Part shown: piece after piece, positions 1 to 9,529 of the stretch
Layout: every line of letters begins with the position of its first letter
How positions within the stretch are numbered: position 1 is the first letter of the stretch
Assembly (NCBI GenBank): GCA_017427265.1
Contig: JAFRTG010000022.1
Location: 1-46,540 of the forward strand
Length of the DNA: 46,540 nt
Direction: 5' to 3'
From: Oscillospiraceae bacterium
Lineage (GTDB): Bacteria > Bacillota > Clostridia > Oscillospirales > Ruminococcaceae
Position numbers and translations under genes: made by a program
The notes under the pieces: model-generated
What the model was told of the DNA's origin: nothing
Databases searched by the model: none
Seen by the model: the letters and a program-made list of their open reading frames with translations, nothing else

Positions 1-90
1 GATGCAGACAGCAAGTCGGACGATAGCTCTGCCGATGATGAATTTGTCGGGCAGACTTCTTTCTTCGGAGATAATTCCTACAAGGATTAA
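1..90 (+). CDS. C-terminal tail of an unidentified protein (5' truncated)
   Basis: Frame 1 is open from the first base to a TAA at 88-90 and gives 29 residues rich in Asp and Ser, ending in GDNSYKD. The acidic, low-complexity tail is not enough to name a family. It lies just upstream of tnpW and a serine recombinase, so it probably belongs to the same transposon. The start lies outside the window. Confidence 0.5.
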   Translation, partial: DADSKSDDSSADDEFVGQTSFFGDNSYKD

Positions 91-113
91 CATATTTCCG
101 ACAACAAAACGAT

Positions 114-153
114 AGCTGTGTAAGGGGCGGCAGCAATGCCGTTCCACACGGCT
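114..153 (+). promoter_or_regulatory. nested hairpin in the leader of tnpW
   Basis: AGCTGTGT (114-121) pairs with ACACGGCT (146-153), with one G-U pair. Inside it, CGGCA (128-132) pairs with TGCCG (137-141) around a GCAA tetraloop. The structure lies between the preceding stop and tnpW. It could be a weak terminator or a leader structure; the T tract expected of an intrinsic terminator is absent. Confidence 0.3.
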
Positions 154-234
154 GTATATGAGGGCAGAGAGATAAAGCGAAACCCTCAAATCCAAATGCG
201 TAGATAAAGACAAGCTAAAGGAGAAAAATTCGCT

Positions 235-438
235 ATGAATGAAACTACAACTGCCGCCGTTGCGGTATCGGGAAGTGTGTCCGAATATCATATCGGGCAT
301 ACAACATACAGGGTGACAACAACTTTTAACCCAGCTTTTCGGCAAAGCCTGAGCGACATACTTGCGAGGCTCATCACAGAGGACTGCGAGAAAATGCTCG
401 GTGATAATGAACAGGAACAGGACAAGCAGGCTGTGTGA
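235..438 (+). CDS. tnpW: TnpW-like transposon-encoded small protein
   Basis: This 67-residue protein has the pattern of the TnpW family of Tn4451-like and conjugative elements: a variable N-terminus, then a YHIGHTTYRVTTTF segment (residues 18-31), then a helical part with SLSDILARLI. The function of the family is unknown; it is regularly found beside large serine recombinases. A good ribosome binding site (AAAGGAG) lies 9 bases before the ATG. The next gene, 90 bases downstream on the same strand, is the recombinase, which supports the assignment. Confidence 0.75.
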   Translation: MNETTTAAVAVSGSVSEYHIGHTTYRVTTTFNPAFRQSLSDILARLITEDCEKMLGDNEQEQDKQAV

Positions 439-483
439 AATTTTAGCTTGGTGCGTATTGACTTTTTCGGCAATGCGCGCTAA

Positions 484-2534
<2,051 letters not shown>

Positions 2535-2590
2535 AGGTAAAAATCTCCTTCAAATAAAATAATTGTCCGCAGCTTCAACCGTTTCTGTTT

Positions 2591-4624
2591 TTATTCGGTT
2601 TCTTCGCTGTCCGAGCCGAATCCGACATATATCTCTTTTTCGTCGGGAGCAACGGATATTGCAACTTCCTGTTTAACGGCTGTCATATCAACATGATATT
2701 CCGTAAAACGTTCTCCTTTGGACAGTTTCAAACGCATCGCCTTTTGGTCGCTAACGTACTTTTCGATGTTGAATTCCTGTTCAGGATTATCGTCCGACAG
2801 CATATAATATTGCTTATGACGGGTAATGTCGTACTTGTCCGAGAAGAACGGACGCACTCCTCGTACTTGCAGAATACACTTACCGCCGTCCATGACCGCC
2901 AGTTCGTCCTGAGATTTCAGCTCTTTTCCGAGTTTCTGATAGTTCAGTCCGTAGGACTGAGACTGACCACGGTTTTCGGAGGTATTATAGGCATCAATTG
3001 TTTCCTTGCCCAAGCTCTCTGAGATTTCTTTCAGAGTGCTTTTTTCCTTACCACCGAGGAAAAGAAGCGTATCACAGTTGCCTTCGATGGTGTCTGCGTT
3101 ATCTTTATATATAGCCTTTAGCTGGCTCTTAGCTTGCAGTATGATCGAGGCAGAGATTTCACGGCTTCTGATCGTGGCGATCAGTTTCTCGAATTGCGGA
3201 ATTTCGCCGATATTGGCAAACTCATCTAACAAACAGCGTACATGATTTTTTAGCTTTCCGCCTGGGGAATTATCTGCTTTCGTGCAAAGCAGATTAAAAA
3301 GCTGGGAATACATGATAGCGACAAGGAAGTTGAAAGTCGCATCTGTATCGGAGATGATTATGAACAATGCACTTAACTCGTCACCGAGGCGGTCGAGCTG
3401 AAGCTCATCGTAGGAGGTGATCTCCAAGACCTCATCTATTGCGAAAGGCGCAAGTCGTGTGCTACAGCTAATAAGAATAGACTTAGCCGTTTTTCCTGCA
3501 GCGAGCTTATACGCCTTGAATTGTTTGAGAGCGAAAGAGCCTAACCGTCTTTGTTCGGCTTCGGGCGTAGTCTCAAACAAGTCCTGATATTCCTCGATTA
3601 CTTCGGGATCGTCAGGTCTGGTGTCATTCAGCCAGTGTTCAAGAACCTCAAACTCAAGGTCGATAGCGTTCTTGAACTCCTCGTCATCCTCACGGCACTC
3701 AGAAGCGTTAATCATGTCGATCAGCGTCTCAAAGTTCCATTCTTCTTCGGGATACACGGCAAAGATAAAGGCAATATACGCAGTATAGAGCAGTTTCTCT
3801 GCTTTCACCCAAAAGTCATCGCCGGACGGCTGCTGAGATGATGATGTGTTTTTGATAAGGACTTCCACAAAACGTAGAATGTCCTTTTCACGGTTTTTCT
3901 CCGAGATATAGGCGAAAGGGTTATAATGCATACTCTTTGCAAAGTCGATAGTATTAAAGACCTTGATCTTGTACGGCTGATAGATTGGCTGTTTTTTGCC
4001 GTTCTTGTCCGTCGTATACATCACTTTGCCGCTTTCGTCACGCATAGGGCGGCCCCGCTCAAGCATCTTTCCGCACTCCACGAGAACCGTGCCTTTCGGA
4101 TCGGTAACAACGTAGCTGCTATGCATTTGCATCAGATTTGGCTTTACAAAGCCACGAGTCTTAAAGCTGCCTGATCCACCGATAACGATAACATTCTTAT
4201 TGCGCCCGTATTTCGGAGCGGAGGGCTTGCCCATAGTCAGGTATTCCGTCTGAGTCAGGATCACATTGTTTTCAAAGCAGGAAGTATCCATATATGGTTC
4301 TATGTCCTTTGCCGTACCCCATACGGCAGAGCCGTATTCTTCGCCCTGACGGAATTTTTTTCGGTTCTTCGACTTGACATAGATAACAAGTCTCATAATG
4401 CCTGCAACAATCAAGCCGAAAAGAAGATCATAAGGGTGTAAGCTGGGAAAGACCTTTGCAAAAGCCGTTCCGAGATTGCTCATGAAGGGCATCAGCTTTT
4501 CCTGAAAGCCATTGCCCTCAGCGGTTCGGTAAGCATAACCGATCAGGTTACCCACATAAGAGAAAGCTACATAGGGAATCGCCTTGATGATCAGCTTTTT
4601 GAGCTTCTTCGAGTTGACCTGCAA
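2591..4624 (-). CDS. VirD4/TraG-type conjugative coupling ATPase
   Basis: This coupling protein links the relaxosome to the type IV secretion channel and pumps DNA at the inner membrane. The 677-residue sequence has two N-terminal membrane segments (about residues 12-30 and 60-80), a Walker A motif in GGSGSFKTRGFV (about 150-160), the family YVVTDPKGT segment, and a Walker B motif in CLLDEFANIG (about 465). TraG/VirD4 hallmarks continue through LQAKSQLKAIY and LGGKEKSTLKEIS. It reads in the same direction as PcfB, with a gap of 103 bases between them. Length and order match Tn1549-type elements, so it looks intact even though the downstream transfer genes are now separated by the transposon. 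Confidence 0.93.
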   Translation of the reverse strand: MQVNSKKLKKLIIKAIPYVAFSYVGNLIGYAYRTAEGNGFQEKLMPFMSNLGTAFAKVFPSLHPYDLLFGLIVAGIMRLVIYVKSKNRKKFRQGEEYGSAVWGTAKDIEPYMDTSCFENNVILTQTEYLTMGKPSAPKYGRNKNVIVIGGSGSFKTRGFVKPNLMQMHSSYVVTDPKGTVLVECGKMLERGRPMRDESGKVMYTTDKNGKKQPIYQPYKIKVFNTIDFAKSMHYNPFAYISEKNREKDILRFVEVLIKNTSSSQQPSGDDFWVKAEKLLYTAYIAFIFAVYPEEEWNFETLIDMINASECREDDEEFKNAIDLEFEVLEHWLNDTRPDDPEVIEEYQDLFETTPEAEQRRLGSFALKQFKAYKLAAGKTAKSILISCSTRLAPFAIDEVLEITSYDELQLDRLGDELSALFIIISDTDATFNFLVAIMYSQLFNLLCTKADNSPGGKLKNHVRCLLDEFANIGEIPQFEKLIATIRSREISASIILQAKSQLKAIYKDNADTIEGNCDTLLFLGGKEKSTLKEISESLGKETIDAYNTSENRGQSQSYGLNYQKLGKELKSQDELAVMDGGKCILQVRGVRPFFSDKYDITRHKQYYMLSDDNPEQEFNIEKYVSDQKAMRLKLSKGERFTEYHVDMTAVKQEVAISVAPDEKEIYVGFGSDSEETE

Positions 4625-4727
4625 TGATGCAGTCCCTTTCTGTCAGTATCGGCATAAAGAAAAGCCGTAAAAGTATCGTCAGCCCTTGCCCGTGGAACGG
4701 GGGCAGACTTAAAGGAATCGTAACCTC

Positions 4728-5204
4728 TCATCTTCTGTTCTCCCTTGTTTTCTCTCTCTGTTTCTGTTTGCGAGGCTTGCTTGCCACACGAGCTGCTTCT
4801 TTGTGCATCTGCTCACGGGTGATCTCGCCGCGCTTCTTGGTCTTGTCCTGCCCCTTTCCGGCATACTCGGTAAATGCTTTCTTGAAATCCTCTGTCTTAG
4901 CAGCGGAAAAGAAAACATGATAAGTAGGCGGTTCGGTCTTTTTATCTGTTTTCAGGGCAAAATCAATGTCGTACTTCCTTGCGGTTTTCAGGAAATCACC
5001 GATATTCTCGTCTGATACCTCAATGCTGTCGAGCTTAGAAACGGACTTCTCCTGCAACTGCTTGTAGGTCATACGTCCTGTTTTCTCTGCCTTGCCGGAC
5101 ATAAACTCCTGCAAGGCGGTTTTCAGTACATCAGCCGTGATCTTCTCAGCCTTGAACGAAATATCTATGGTTTTCCTTGCACCGCTCTCAAAATCCGAAG
5201 GCAT
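4728..5204 (-). CDS. pcfB: PcfB-family conjugation protein
   Basis: A 158-residue hydrophilic protein with the PcfB pattern: an N-terminal FKAEKITADVLKTALQEF segment, a central MTYKQLQEKS segment, a DIDFALKTDKK...YHVFFSAAKTEDFKKAF core (about residues 79-113) and a very basic C-terminus. In the pCF10 system PcfB binds the relaxase and is needed for substrate recruitment to the VirD4-type protein PcfC, and here it lies just before the VirD4 gene. Its ATG overlaps the stop of the preceding gene, which implies translational coupling. Confidence 0.85.
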   Translation of the reverse strand: MPSDFESGARKTIDISFKAEKITADVLKTALQEFMSGKAEKTGRMTYKQLQEKSVSKLDSIEVSDENIGDFLKTARKYDIDFALKTDKKTEPPTYHVFFSAAKTEDFKKAFTEYAGKGQDKTKKRGEITREQMHKEAARVASKPRKQKQREKTRENRR

Positions 5205-5482
5205 CAGGCATCACCGCCTTTGCCTGCCTGAGACATCTCGAACGTGGAGAATGCTTCACTCTGGAGCCATCTGATCAGCTCCGCCTTTGCGTTCATAGCG
5301 GAAGCCTCGTCATCGAAGCTGCCGAGCAGAATAGCATCGTTCTTCTCGTCCATACTCGTCACGCCGACAAGGTTATAGCCGAGAACATTCTCATCATCAT
5401 CGAGTTCATCATCGACGAAAACAGCAAGCAGATTGCTGTAGTTGACGATAATACCGTCCTGGGTAATGATAGACTTAGCCAT
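5204..5482 (-). CDS. Small conserved conjugative-element protein, function unknown
   Basis: A 92-residue acidic protein. The start chosen is the ATG at 5482, because an AGAAAGGA site lies about 9-11 bases before it; the in-frame ATG four codons upstream sits directly on that site. The sequence MAKSIITQDGIIVNYSNL followed by LGSFDDEASAMNAKAELIRWL resembles small proteins that precede PcfB in Tn1549-like elements. No catalytic motif is visible. It overlaps the PcfB start by a few bases. Confidence 0.7.
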   Translation of the reverse strand: MAKSIITQDGIIVNYSNLLAVFVDDELDDDENVLGYNLVGVTSMDEKNDAILLGSFDDEASAMNAKAELIRWLQSEAFSTFEMSQAGKGGDA

Positions 5483-5549
5483 GATCTTCACCATCCTTTC
5501 TATTATGCTCTATGAGCTGGGGTAGGGTATTGTAGCCTGGGATTGGTTG

Positions 5550-5792
5550 TTAGTCTTCCGGCTTCGGGTTGAAATAGCCGAGCTTATCCCAGACCAGCTT
5601 GTCAGGACAGAAATAGCTGTATCTTGTGCCGTTATCAGCTTTCAGAGCATATCCGAAGTCGAATACACCTTCACGCAGACCGCGCTTAAGATAATCCTCA
5701 CTTCTGCCTGTAGCCTTTGCAATTTCGCTGATAGGAACATCACGGCACGTAAAGACCGGATCAGCTCTTGCAGGCTTTTGGGTTGCAGCCAT
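5550..5792 (-). CDS. Small conjugative-element protein with a possible HTH
   Basis: An 80-residue protein started at the ATG at 5792, which has a near-perfect AAGGAGGTG site; the longer reading frame would begin inside that site. The middle part, VPISEIAKATGRSEDYLKRG, reads like a helix-turn-helix, followed by a FDFGYALK...YFCPDKLVWDKLGY tail. Such proteins commonly accompany the DUF6017 gene in Tn1549-like elements. A regulatory or DNA-binding role is inferred only from the helix pattern. Confidence 0.65.
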   Translation of the reverse strand: MAATQKPARADPVFTCRDVPISEIAKATGRSEDYLKRGLREGVFDFGYALKADNGTRYSYFCPDKLVWDKLGYFNPKPED

Positions 5793-5815
5793 AGGTACAC
5801 CTCCTTCCATAGCGG

Positions 5816-6763
5816 TCAGTCATTGTGACCGCCAAAGTCTCTCTTGACGGCATATTCCGCCCATCTTGACTCAGCATTGTCCCTGAATCGCTTACTGTTG
5901 GCTTCATTGAACAGGGTGCTGATAAGGTAACTCTCAAAGTTGTGAACATTGTCGATACGTTCCATCTGCTCGATAGCATTCTGAAGAACCTCAATATCGA
6001 CCTTCAGCATTGCCGACTTAACGACCTCCCTGGGAAATTCCTGACCACAGATACGTTCCGTGGGTTTACGGGAACAGATTTGTCTGACGATCATCTGTAC
6101 GATCTCCTCAGCCTCAGATTCATCTTTAAGCCATTCAGCGAAGTCAAAGAAGTCGATGTTCTGCTTAACAACATCTGTATAAACAGCCTTTTCGCTTACA
6201 TATCCGTCCATCTGTCTGTCATCTGCCGAGTTTTCAACAGTCCGCTGTGCGGCAGGGGCAGATTGATAGATTGATTCTTCTTCCATTGATTTTTCTTTTT
6301 TTGATTCTTCTTTGATTGTTATTTTATAAGCGTCCTGATTTTCAAGATGTGATTGACCTTGATTTAGGTTTTCCGTATCAAGTAATTCCGTATCTTGCAA
6401 ATCAGCGTCTTGCGAGGGTATAAAAATGGGACTGTCAACATTATCACAGGACTGGTCCTCATCAGGGGCTTCATAAGGCTCATCATAGATGAGGTATTCC
6501 CAATCCACGATCCTGCCCTTCTCATAGACACGCTCCCTTTTGAGATACTTAGTTTCTTCGAGCTTTTTCAGAGCATTTGCAATCTTGGTAACACCTTCGC
6601 CCATAACGGCTGCAAGCCCTCTGATCGTGAAGTTCCAGCCGTCAGACATGGATACCATTGTGCAGTAAACTCCACGGGGGGAGCTTCCGACTCTCTTGTC
6701 CCTGAGAATCGTGTTGTAGATGATCGTAAAATCCTGCGTAAATTCCTTTCTCAGCTTTGGCAT
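5816..6763 (-). CDS. DUF6017/winged-helix protein of the conjugative element (replication-initiator-like)
   Basis: A 315-residue protein started at the ATG at 6763, eight bases after a GGAGGA site. The first ~110 residues form a winged-helix replication-initiator-like domain (FTIIYNTILRDKRVGSSPRGVYCTM..., then a GLAAVMGEGVTKIANALKKLE recognition helix). A long acidic, low-complexity Glu/Ser/Lys linker follows (about residues 120-200). The C-terminal domain (about 205-310) contains FDFAEWLKDESEAEEIVQMIV and ends in FNEANSKRF, as in DUF6017 proteins. Such proteins start the transfer and replication gene block of Tn1549-like elements. Whether it initiates replication or regulates the operon is not settled by the sequence. 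Confidence 0.75.
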   Translation of the reverse strand: MPKLRKEFTQDFTIIYNTILRDKRVGSSPRGVYCTMVSMSDGWNFTIRGLAAVMGEGVTKIANALKKLEETKYLKRERVYEKGRIVDWEYLIYDEPYEAPDEDQSCDNVDSPIFIPSQDADLQDTELLDTENLNQGQSHLENQDAYKITIKEESKKEKSMEEESIYQSAPAAQRTVENSADDRQMDGYVSEKAVYTDVVKQNIDFFDFAEWLKDESEAEEIVQMIVRQICSRKPTERICGQEFPREVVKSAMLKVDIEVLQNAIEQMERIDNVHNFESYLISTLFNEANSKRFRDNAESRWAEYAVKRDFGGHND

Positions 6764-6868
6764 AATATCGTCCTCCTGCATTTTTGCTGTCAGATGTTCT
6801 TCATTCCGGGAATACATTCTCAAGCATAGAAAAAACCATCTTGAATTTGTTTATTTTTACCAGAACGC

Positions 6869-6897
6869 TTGACAAAAGCAAATAGCCATGATATAAT
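6869..6897 (+). promoter_or_regulatory. Strong sigma-A promoter of a candidate ncRNA
   Basis: TTGACA (6869-6874) and TATAAT (6892-6897) are both perfect consensus with a 17-bp spacer. The promoter fires rightward, away from the DUF6017 gene, into a stretch with no open reading frame but several hairpins. Confidence 0.85.
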
Positions 6898-6903
6898 AGG
6901 AAA

Positions 6904-7070
6904 AGTTGAATATATAGTCATTTGAACAGAATTGTGGGACAAATGACTATGAAACCACAAACGTGAAAGCTGTGCCGCCACGTTTGCAAGCCGGCTATGA
7001 ATTGGCTTAGCAGAGCGTTTTAAGTTTTAGCAATAAAAAAAGCCCCTCATTTCTGAGGAGCATTGCTGAT
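6904..7070 (+). ncRNA. Candidate structured RNA at the end of the conjugative element
   Basis: Downstream of a consensus promoter there is no convincing ORF. Three successive hairpins are visible: an 11-bp perfect stem 6914-6924/6940-6950, an 8-bp perfect stem 6958-6965/6979-6986 and a 5-bp stem 6988-6992/7004-7008. A terminator-like hairpin around 7041-7060 follows, closed by AGCAAT/ATTGCT (7029-7034/7062-7067) and then by a T-rich tract. A role in regulating element replication or excision is possible but cannot be seen from sequence. Confidence 0.5.
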
Positions 7071-7094
7071 CTATTTTGTTTTAGGCATAAAAAT

Positions 7095-7131
7095 AGCGGA
7101 CAACGCTCCATGATATGGAACATCATCCGCT
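7095..7131. other. Nested inverted repeat between the candidate ncRNA and the att site
   Basis: AGCGGA (7095-7100) pairs with TCCGCT (7126-7131), and within it TCCAT (7107-7111) pairs with ATGGA (7115-7119). From here to 7340 I see no gene. TCTACC occurs four times at irregular spacing (7200, 7209, 7236, 7249), which could be protein-binding sites near the element end. Confidence 0.35.
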
Positions 7132-7344
7132 TATTGTTATGTATTTTGAGTTTACTCTGAGAGTGTCAACAGCTCAGGCTTTACCGCAGATTTTGTGATT
7201 CTACCATTTCTACCGAGTAACAAGTCTGCCTATTGTCTACCGTGGGCTTCTACCAAAACCGTCATTTTTCCCATTTTTCAGAGATTGCGCAAATTCGGGA
7301 AATCTCGATTCTGCGCGCTTTGAAAGCTCGTAATTTCGGGAACA

Positions 7345-7384
7345 AAACGGACTTAAAGGGACTCTAACGGACTAAAACGGAACA
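7345..7384 (+). repeat. Four direct repeats with 10-bp phasing beside the att site
   Basis: The core (A/G)(C/G)GGAC or CGGAAC recurs with the GG ending at 7350, 7360, 7370 and 7380, exactly one helical turn apart. The array lies 13 bases before the tRNA-Leu fragment. Repeats placed like this inside the ends of integrative elements are often arm-type integrase or excisionase sites; that role is inferred here. Confidence 0.5.
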
Positions 7385-7396
7385 AAGTTCTTAAAA

Positions 7397-7448
7397 CTTA
7401 AAATCTCTCGCTGGATACAGCGTGCCCGTTCAAGTCGGGTCAGCGGCA
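7397..7448 (+). other. Attachment site: 3' fragment of tRNA-Leu(UAA)
   Basis: From 7397 the sequence reads as the 3' part of a leucine tRNA: anticodon loop CTTAAAA (anticodon TAA at 7399-7401), 3' anticodon strand TCTCT, long variable arm CGCTG-GATA-CAGCG (7409-7422), T arm GCCCG-TTCAAGT-CGGGT (7424-7440), 3' acceptor strand CAGCGGC and discriminator A (7441-7448). The bases 5' of the anticodon loop cannot pair with the 3' anticodon strand and no D arm exists. It is therefore not a tRNA gene but the duplicated 3' end left by integration into a tRNA gene. The intact tRNA should be at the other end of the element. Confidence 0.75.
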
Positions 7449-7462
7449 CGATCAAACAAAAT

Positions 7463-7490
7463 AAAGCCGGGCTTTGCAAGGCCCGGTTTT
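7463..7490 (+). terminator. Terminator of the original tRNA-Leu gene
   Basis: CCGGGC (7467-7472) pairs with GCCCGG (7481-7486), extended by A-T pairs, and is followed by TTTTATTTTG. It lies 15 bases after the tRNA fragment, as expected if this is the native downstream flank. It could also end the leftward XRE transcript. Confidence 0.75.
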
Positions 7491-7573
7491 ATTTTGTCCT
7501 TTTTTCAGGCAGCTGATCTTCCGGACGGCTTACGCTTCGTGAGCCGGACAGTGAGGATTCTGCCGTTTGGGGG

Positions 7574-8065
7574 TTACGAATCTTTTCCGCCGTATTTTTC
7601 TTTGTTTTGCACAAGTGCAACGATATTTAACGTATTGCAGAGAAATGCGAGCGCGAGAATCAGAACAATGAGAAGCAGGCTTCTGACGAAACCGATTTGA
7701 CGGATCGGGATAAGAATCAGCAACAGCATTGCGATGAGCGTGGAAGCGATCATGACAAGTGTGAGCCTTTTTTCCGTTTGCCTGTATGTGCATTCGGTTA
7801 ACCGGAGCGCGCCGGACAGGTTCTCTTCTGCTGCATCAGAAAACTCGTTTTCGTTCAGTCTTTGGCCAGCGACAATCTCATTGATACTGACGCCGTACAG
7901 ATCGGAAAGCAAGGCAAGGCATTCCACGGGCGGCATATATGTGCCGGTTTCCCAGCGTGAAACGGTTTTGTTCGTCACGCCGATTTTTTCTCCGAGCATT
8001 TCCTGTGTCCATCCCTTTTCCTTGCGCAGCTCTTTCAGAAATTTTCCGATTTTGATGATATCCAT
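7574..8065 (-). CDS. XRE-family regulator with C-terminal membrane segments
   Basis: A 163-residue protein. The start chosen is the ATG at 8065, preceded by AAAGGAGG; a longer frame lacks a good site. Residues 6-60 are a Cro/C1-type helix-turn-helix (KIGKFLKELRKEKGWTQEMLGEKIGVTNKTVSRWETG). After a short linker come two hydrophobic helices (about 103-120 and 125-145) and a basic tail. This layout is common among small membrane-tethered XRE proteins of Firmicutes; the signal sensed is unknown. It has its own promoter and no operon partner, and is the first chromosomal gene beyond the element. Confidence 0.85.
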   Translation of the reverse strand: MDIIKIGKFLKELRKEKGWTQEMLGEKIGVTNKTVSRWETGTYMPPVECLALLSDLYGVSINEIVAGQRLNENEFSDAAEENLSGALRLTECTYRQTEKRLTLVMIASTLIAMLLLILIPIRQIGFVRSLLLIVLILALAFLCNTLNIVALVQNKEKYGGKDS

Positions 8066-8096
8066 TTCGGATACCTCCTTTCGTGTTTCTGATTGC

Positions 8097-8125
8097 ATTA
8101 TATCACAAAAAATGAAATCTGTCAT
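8097..8125 (-). promoter_or_regulatory. Promoter of the XRE regulator
   Basis: On the minus strand ATGACA (8120-8125) and TATAAT (8097-8102) are 17 bp apart. The -10 lies 32 bases before the start codon. AAACAGCGA occurs twice just upstream (8132-8140 and 8169-8177) and could be an operator. I see no gene between 8126 and 8250. Confidence 0.65.
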
Positions 8126-8250
8126 TCCCACAAACAGCGAAAATCACGCATGAACGGTGATTTACCATAAACAGCGACAATATTTCAGTCCGTCTGCTGT
8201 CCGTCATGCGTGAGTTTGCGGTCTATCTGCATGCACTGTAAAGCTATAGG

Positions 8251-8655
8251 TTATTTCAGGTTATACTTTTCCTTGAATAGACGCAGGTATGTCCTTGCTT
8301 CGGTCCGGAACTCTGCGTCTTTCTCTTTTATGGCTTTCTCAACATATCCGCATAAAATATCGTAAAACTCCTGATAAGAAAGGAACGCGGCGGGCGGTTC
8401 ACCCGTATCGAAGCATGTGTCGAAAACCACGCCGTCAAACTTCCTGCCGCCTAAATATTCAATATCAGATTCGGTCATCGCTGCCGCTTCAAAAAACTCT
8501 GCCGTTACCCTCCAGCCATCTCCTCCGATCCCTCTGCCCTGGGAAAAGCCTTTCAGGGTGCTCATAAATACAGAAGGTGATTTGAGATTTGCCAGTCTGC
8601 ACACCTGTTCCATGAACTCATTTATCAGTTCGTAATCCTTCTCGGTCAATGCCAT
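8251..8655 (-). CDS. Small protein, possible toxin-immunity (CdiI-like) protein
   Basis: A 134-residue soluble protein. The ATG at 8655 is chosen, with GGAAGG about 8 bases upstream; a GTG three codons earlier is possible. The central part, LKGFSQGRGIGGDGW and later FDGVVFD...LSYQEFYDILCGYVEKAI, resembles the layout of small immunity proteins of the CdiI type for ribonuclease toxins. That is a weak resemblance from memory. No toxin gene is adjacent, so an orphan immunity gene or an unrelated hypothetical protein are both possible. Confidence 0.6.
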   Translation of the reverse strand: MALTEKDYELINEFMEQVCRLANLKSPSVFMSTLKGFSQGRGIGGDGWRVTAEFFEAAAMTESDIEYLGGRKFDGVVFDTCFDTGEPPAAFLSYQEFYDILCGYVEKAIKEKDAEFRTEARTYLRLFKEKYNLK

Positions 8656-8698
8656 TATTTTCACCTTCCCTTTTAATACGGATTGCAGTTTTTACATT

Positions 8699-8727
8699 AT
8701 TATACCAAACAGCCCCGAAAAAGTCAA
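8699..8727 (-). promoter_or_regulatory. Promoter of the possible immunity gene
   Basis: On the minus strand TTGACT (8722-8727) and TATAAT (8699-8704) are separated by 17 bp. The -10 lies 43 bases before the ATG. Confidence 0.75.
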
Positions 8728-8819
8728 TCTGCAGCGCCGTTGCATTGCTTATGACTGCCATTTGAGCGATCAGGCGGCAGTGCTGCCCGATCCAAAGCAT
8801 TCCGGCGGTGTATTGAAAA

Positions 8820-9056
8820 ACTGAGCCCGTGTGCTTCCTCTTTCTTTTTTTCCGCTCTGCGGCGCTTGACTAAAGTTCTGCGAAGCCAGAGGAAAAAGGA
8901 TAAGGAAAGCGGGGGCGCGGGGGCGAAAACCTAAGGGGAAAGGGGGATAAGCCGCGAAGCGGCGCTTTCCCCTGTCTCCTTTGGTTGTCACCCCCGTTTT
9001 GAGGAGAGAAGAGACACCTGCGTTTTTTATGCATGATAGGGGGCGTGATTTCACAA
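8820..9056. other. Non-coding G-rich interspersed-type sequence
   Basis: The stretch has long purine/pyrimidine-biased runs, AGGGGAAAGGGGGATAAGC, and a GCCGCGAAGCGGC palindrome. A minus-strand frame stays open across it, but its product is low-complexity and Pro/Arg-rich with no start signal. I read it as a dispersed non-coding repeat of the genome; other copies would have to be found elsewhere. Confidence 0.35.
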
Positions 9057-9066
9057 GATACCCATG

Positions 9067-9440
9067 ACGCTTCCGGAGAGCTTTAGATCATGGGCTGCGG
9101 GCACTGCCCGCCAAATACTGATTTATGGCAGTACGTATGCGGAAACATATCAACGAAAAAAATACGCACAACGCTTCCGGAGAGCTTTAGATCAATGGAA
9201 ACGGGCGTTGCCCGCCAAATACTGATTTATGGCAGTACGTATGCGGAAACATATCAACGAAAAAAATACGCACAACGCTTCCGGAGAACTTTAGATCATG
9301 GGCTGCGGGCACTGCCCGTCTGCCCGCCAAATTCAGATTTATCGCAATAAGCTGACGGAAACAAATACGCTGAAAGCTGCGTACAACGCTTCCGGAAATC
9401 TTTAGATCAATACATGCGGACGTTGTCCGCCAAATTTTTT
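9067..9440 (+). repeat. Four tandem copies of a 104-111-bp hairpin repeat
   Basis: Copies start at the shared ACGCTTCCGGA at 9067, 9171, 9275 and 9386 (periods 104, 104 and 111). Each has CTTTAGATCA followed by a short hairpin with a GCGGGC/GCCCGC-type stem. Copies 1 and 2 are nearly identical over their whole length; copy 3 diverges in its second half and copy 4 is partial. The array ends 13 bases before the -35 box of the metY promoter. No reading frame is conserved across copies. Confidence 0.85.
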
Positions 9441-9452
9441 TTTGAAAACCTA

Positions 9453-9481
9453 TTGACAAGATGGGAATTCTGTGATATAAT
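9453..9481 (+). promoter_or_regulatory. metY: Promoter of the metY transcript
   Basis: Perfect TTGACA (9453-9458) and TATAAT (9476-9481) with a 17-bp spacer. The transcript would have a leader of about 160 bases containing a small ORF before metY. Confidence 0.85.
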
Positions 9482-9529
9482 ACATACAAATCCGATATGA
9501 TTTATAAAGAAAGGGAGGACGGAGACGGA

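Noticed and set aside
7397-7448. Functional tRNA-Leu gene
   Set aside because: The 5' acceptor strand, D arm and 5' anticodon strand are absent, so it can only be a 3' fragment.
8770-9054. Minus-strand frame of 94 codons
   Set aside because: Low-complexity Pro/Arg product over a dispersed G-rich sequence, no ribosome site.
9090-9350. Plus-strand frame across the hairpin repeat
   Set aside because: The frame is open by chance; the copies do not keep it and no ribosome site is present.
9067-9440. CRISPR array
   Set aside because: The units are 104-111 bp tandem copies with similar sequence throughout; there are no short repeats with unique spacers and no cas genes.
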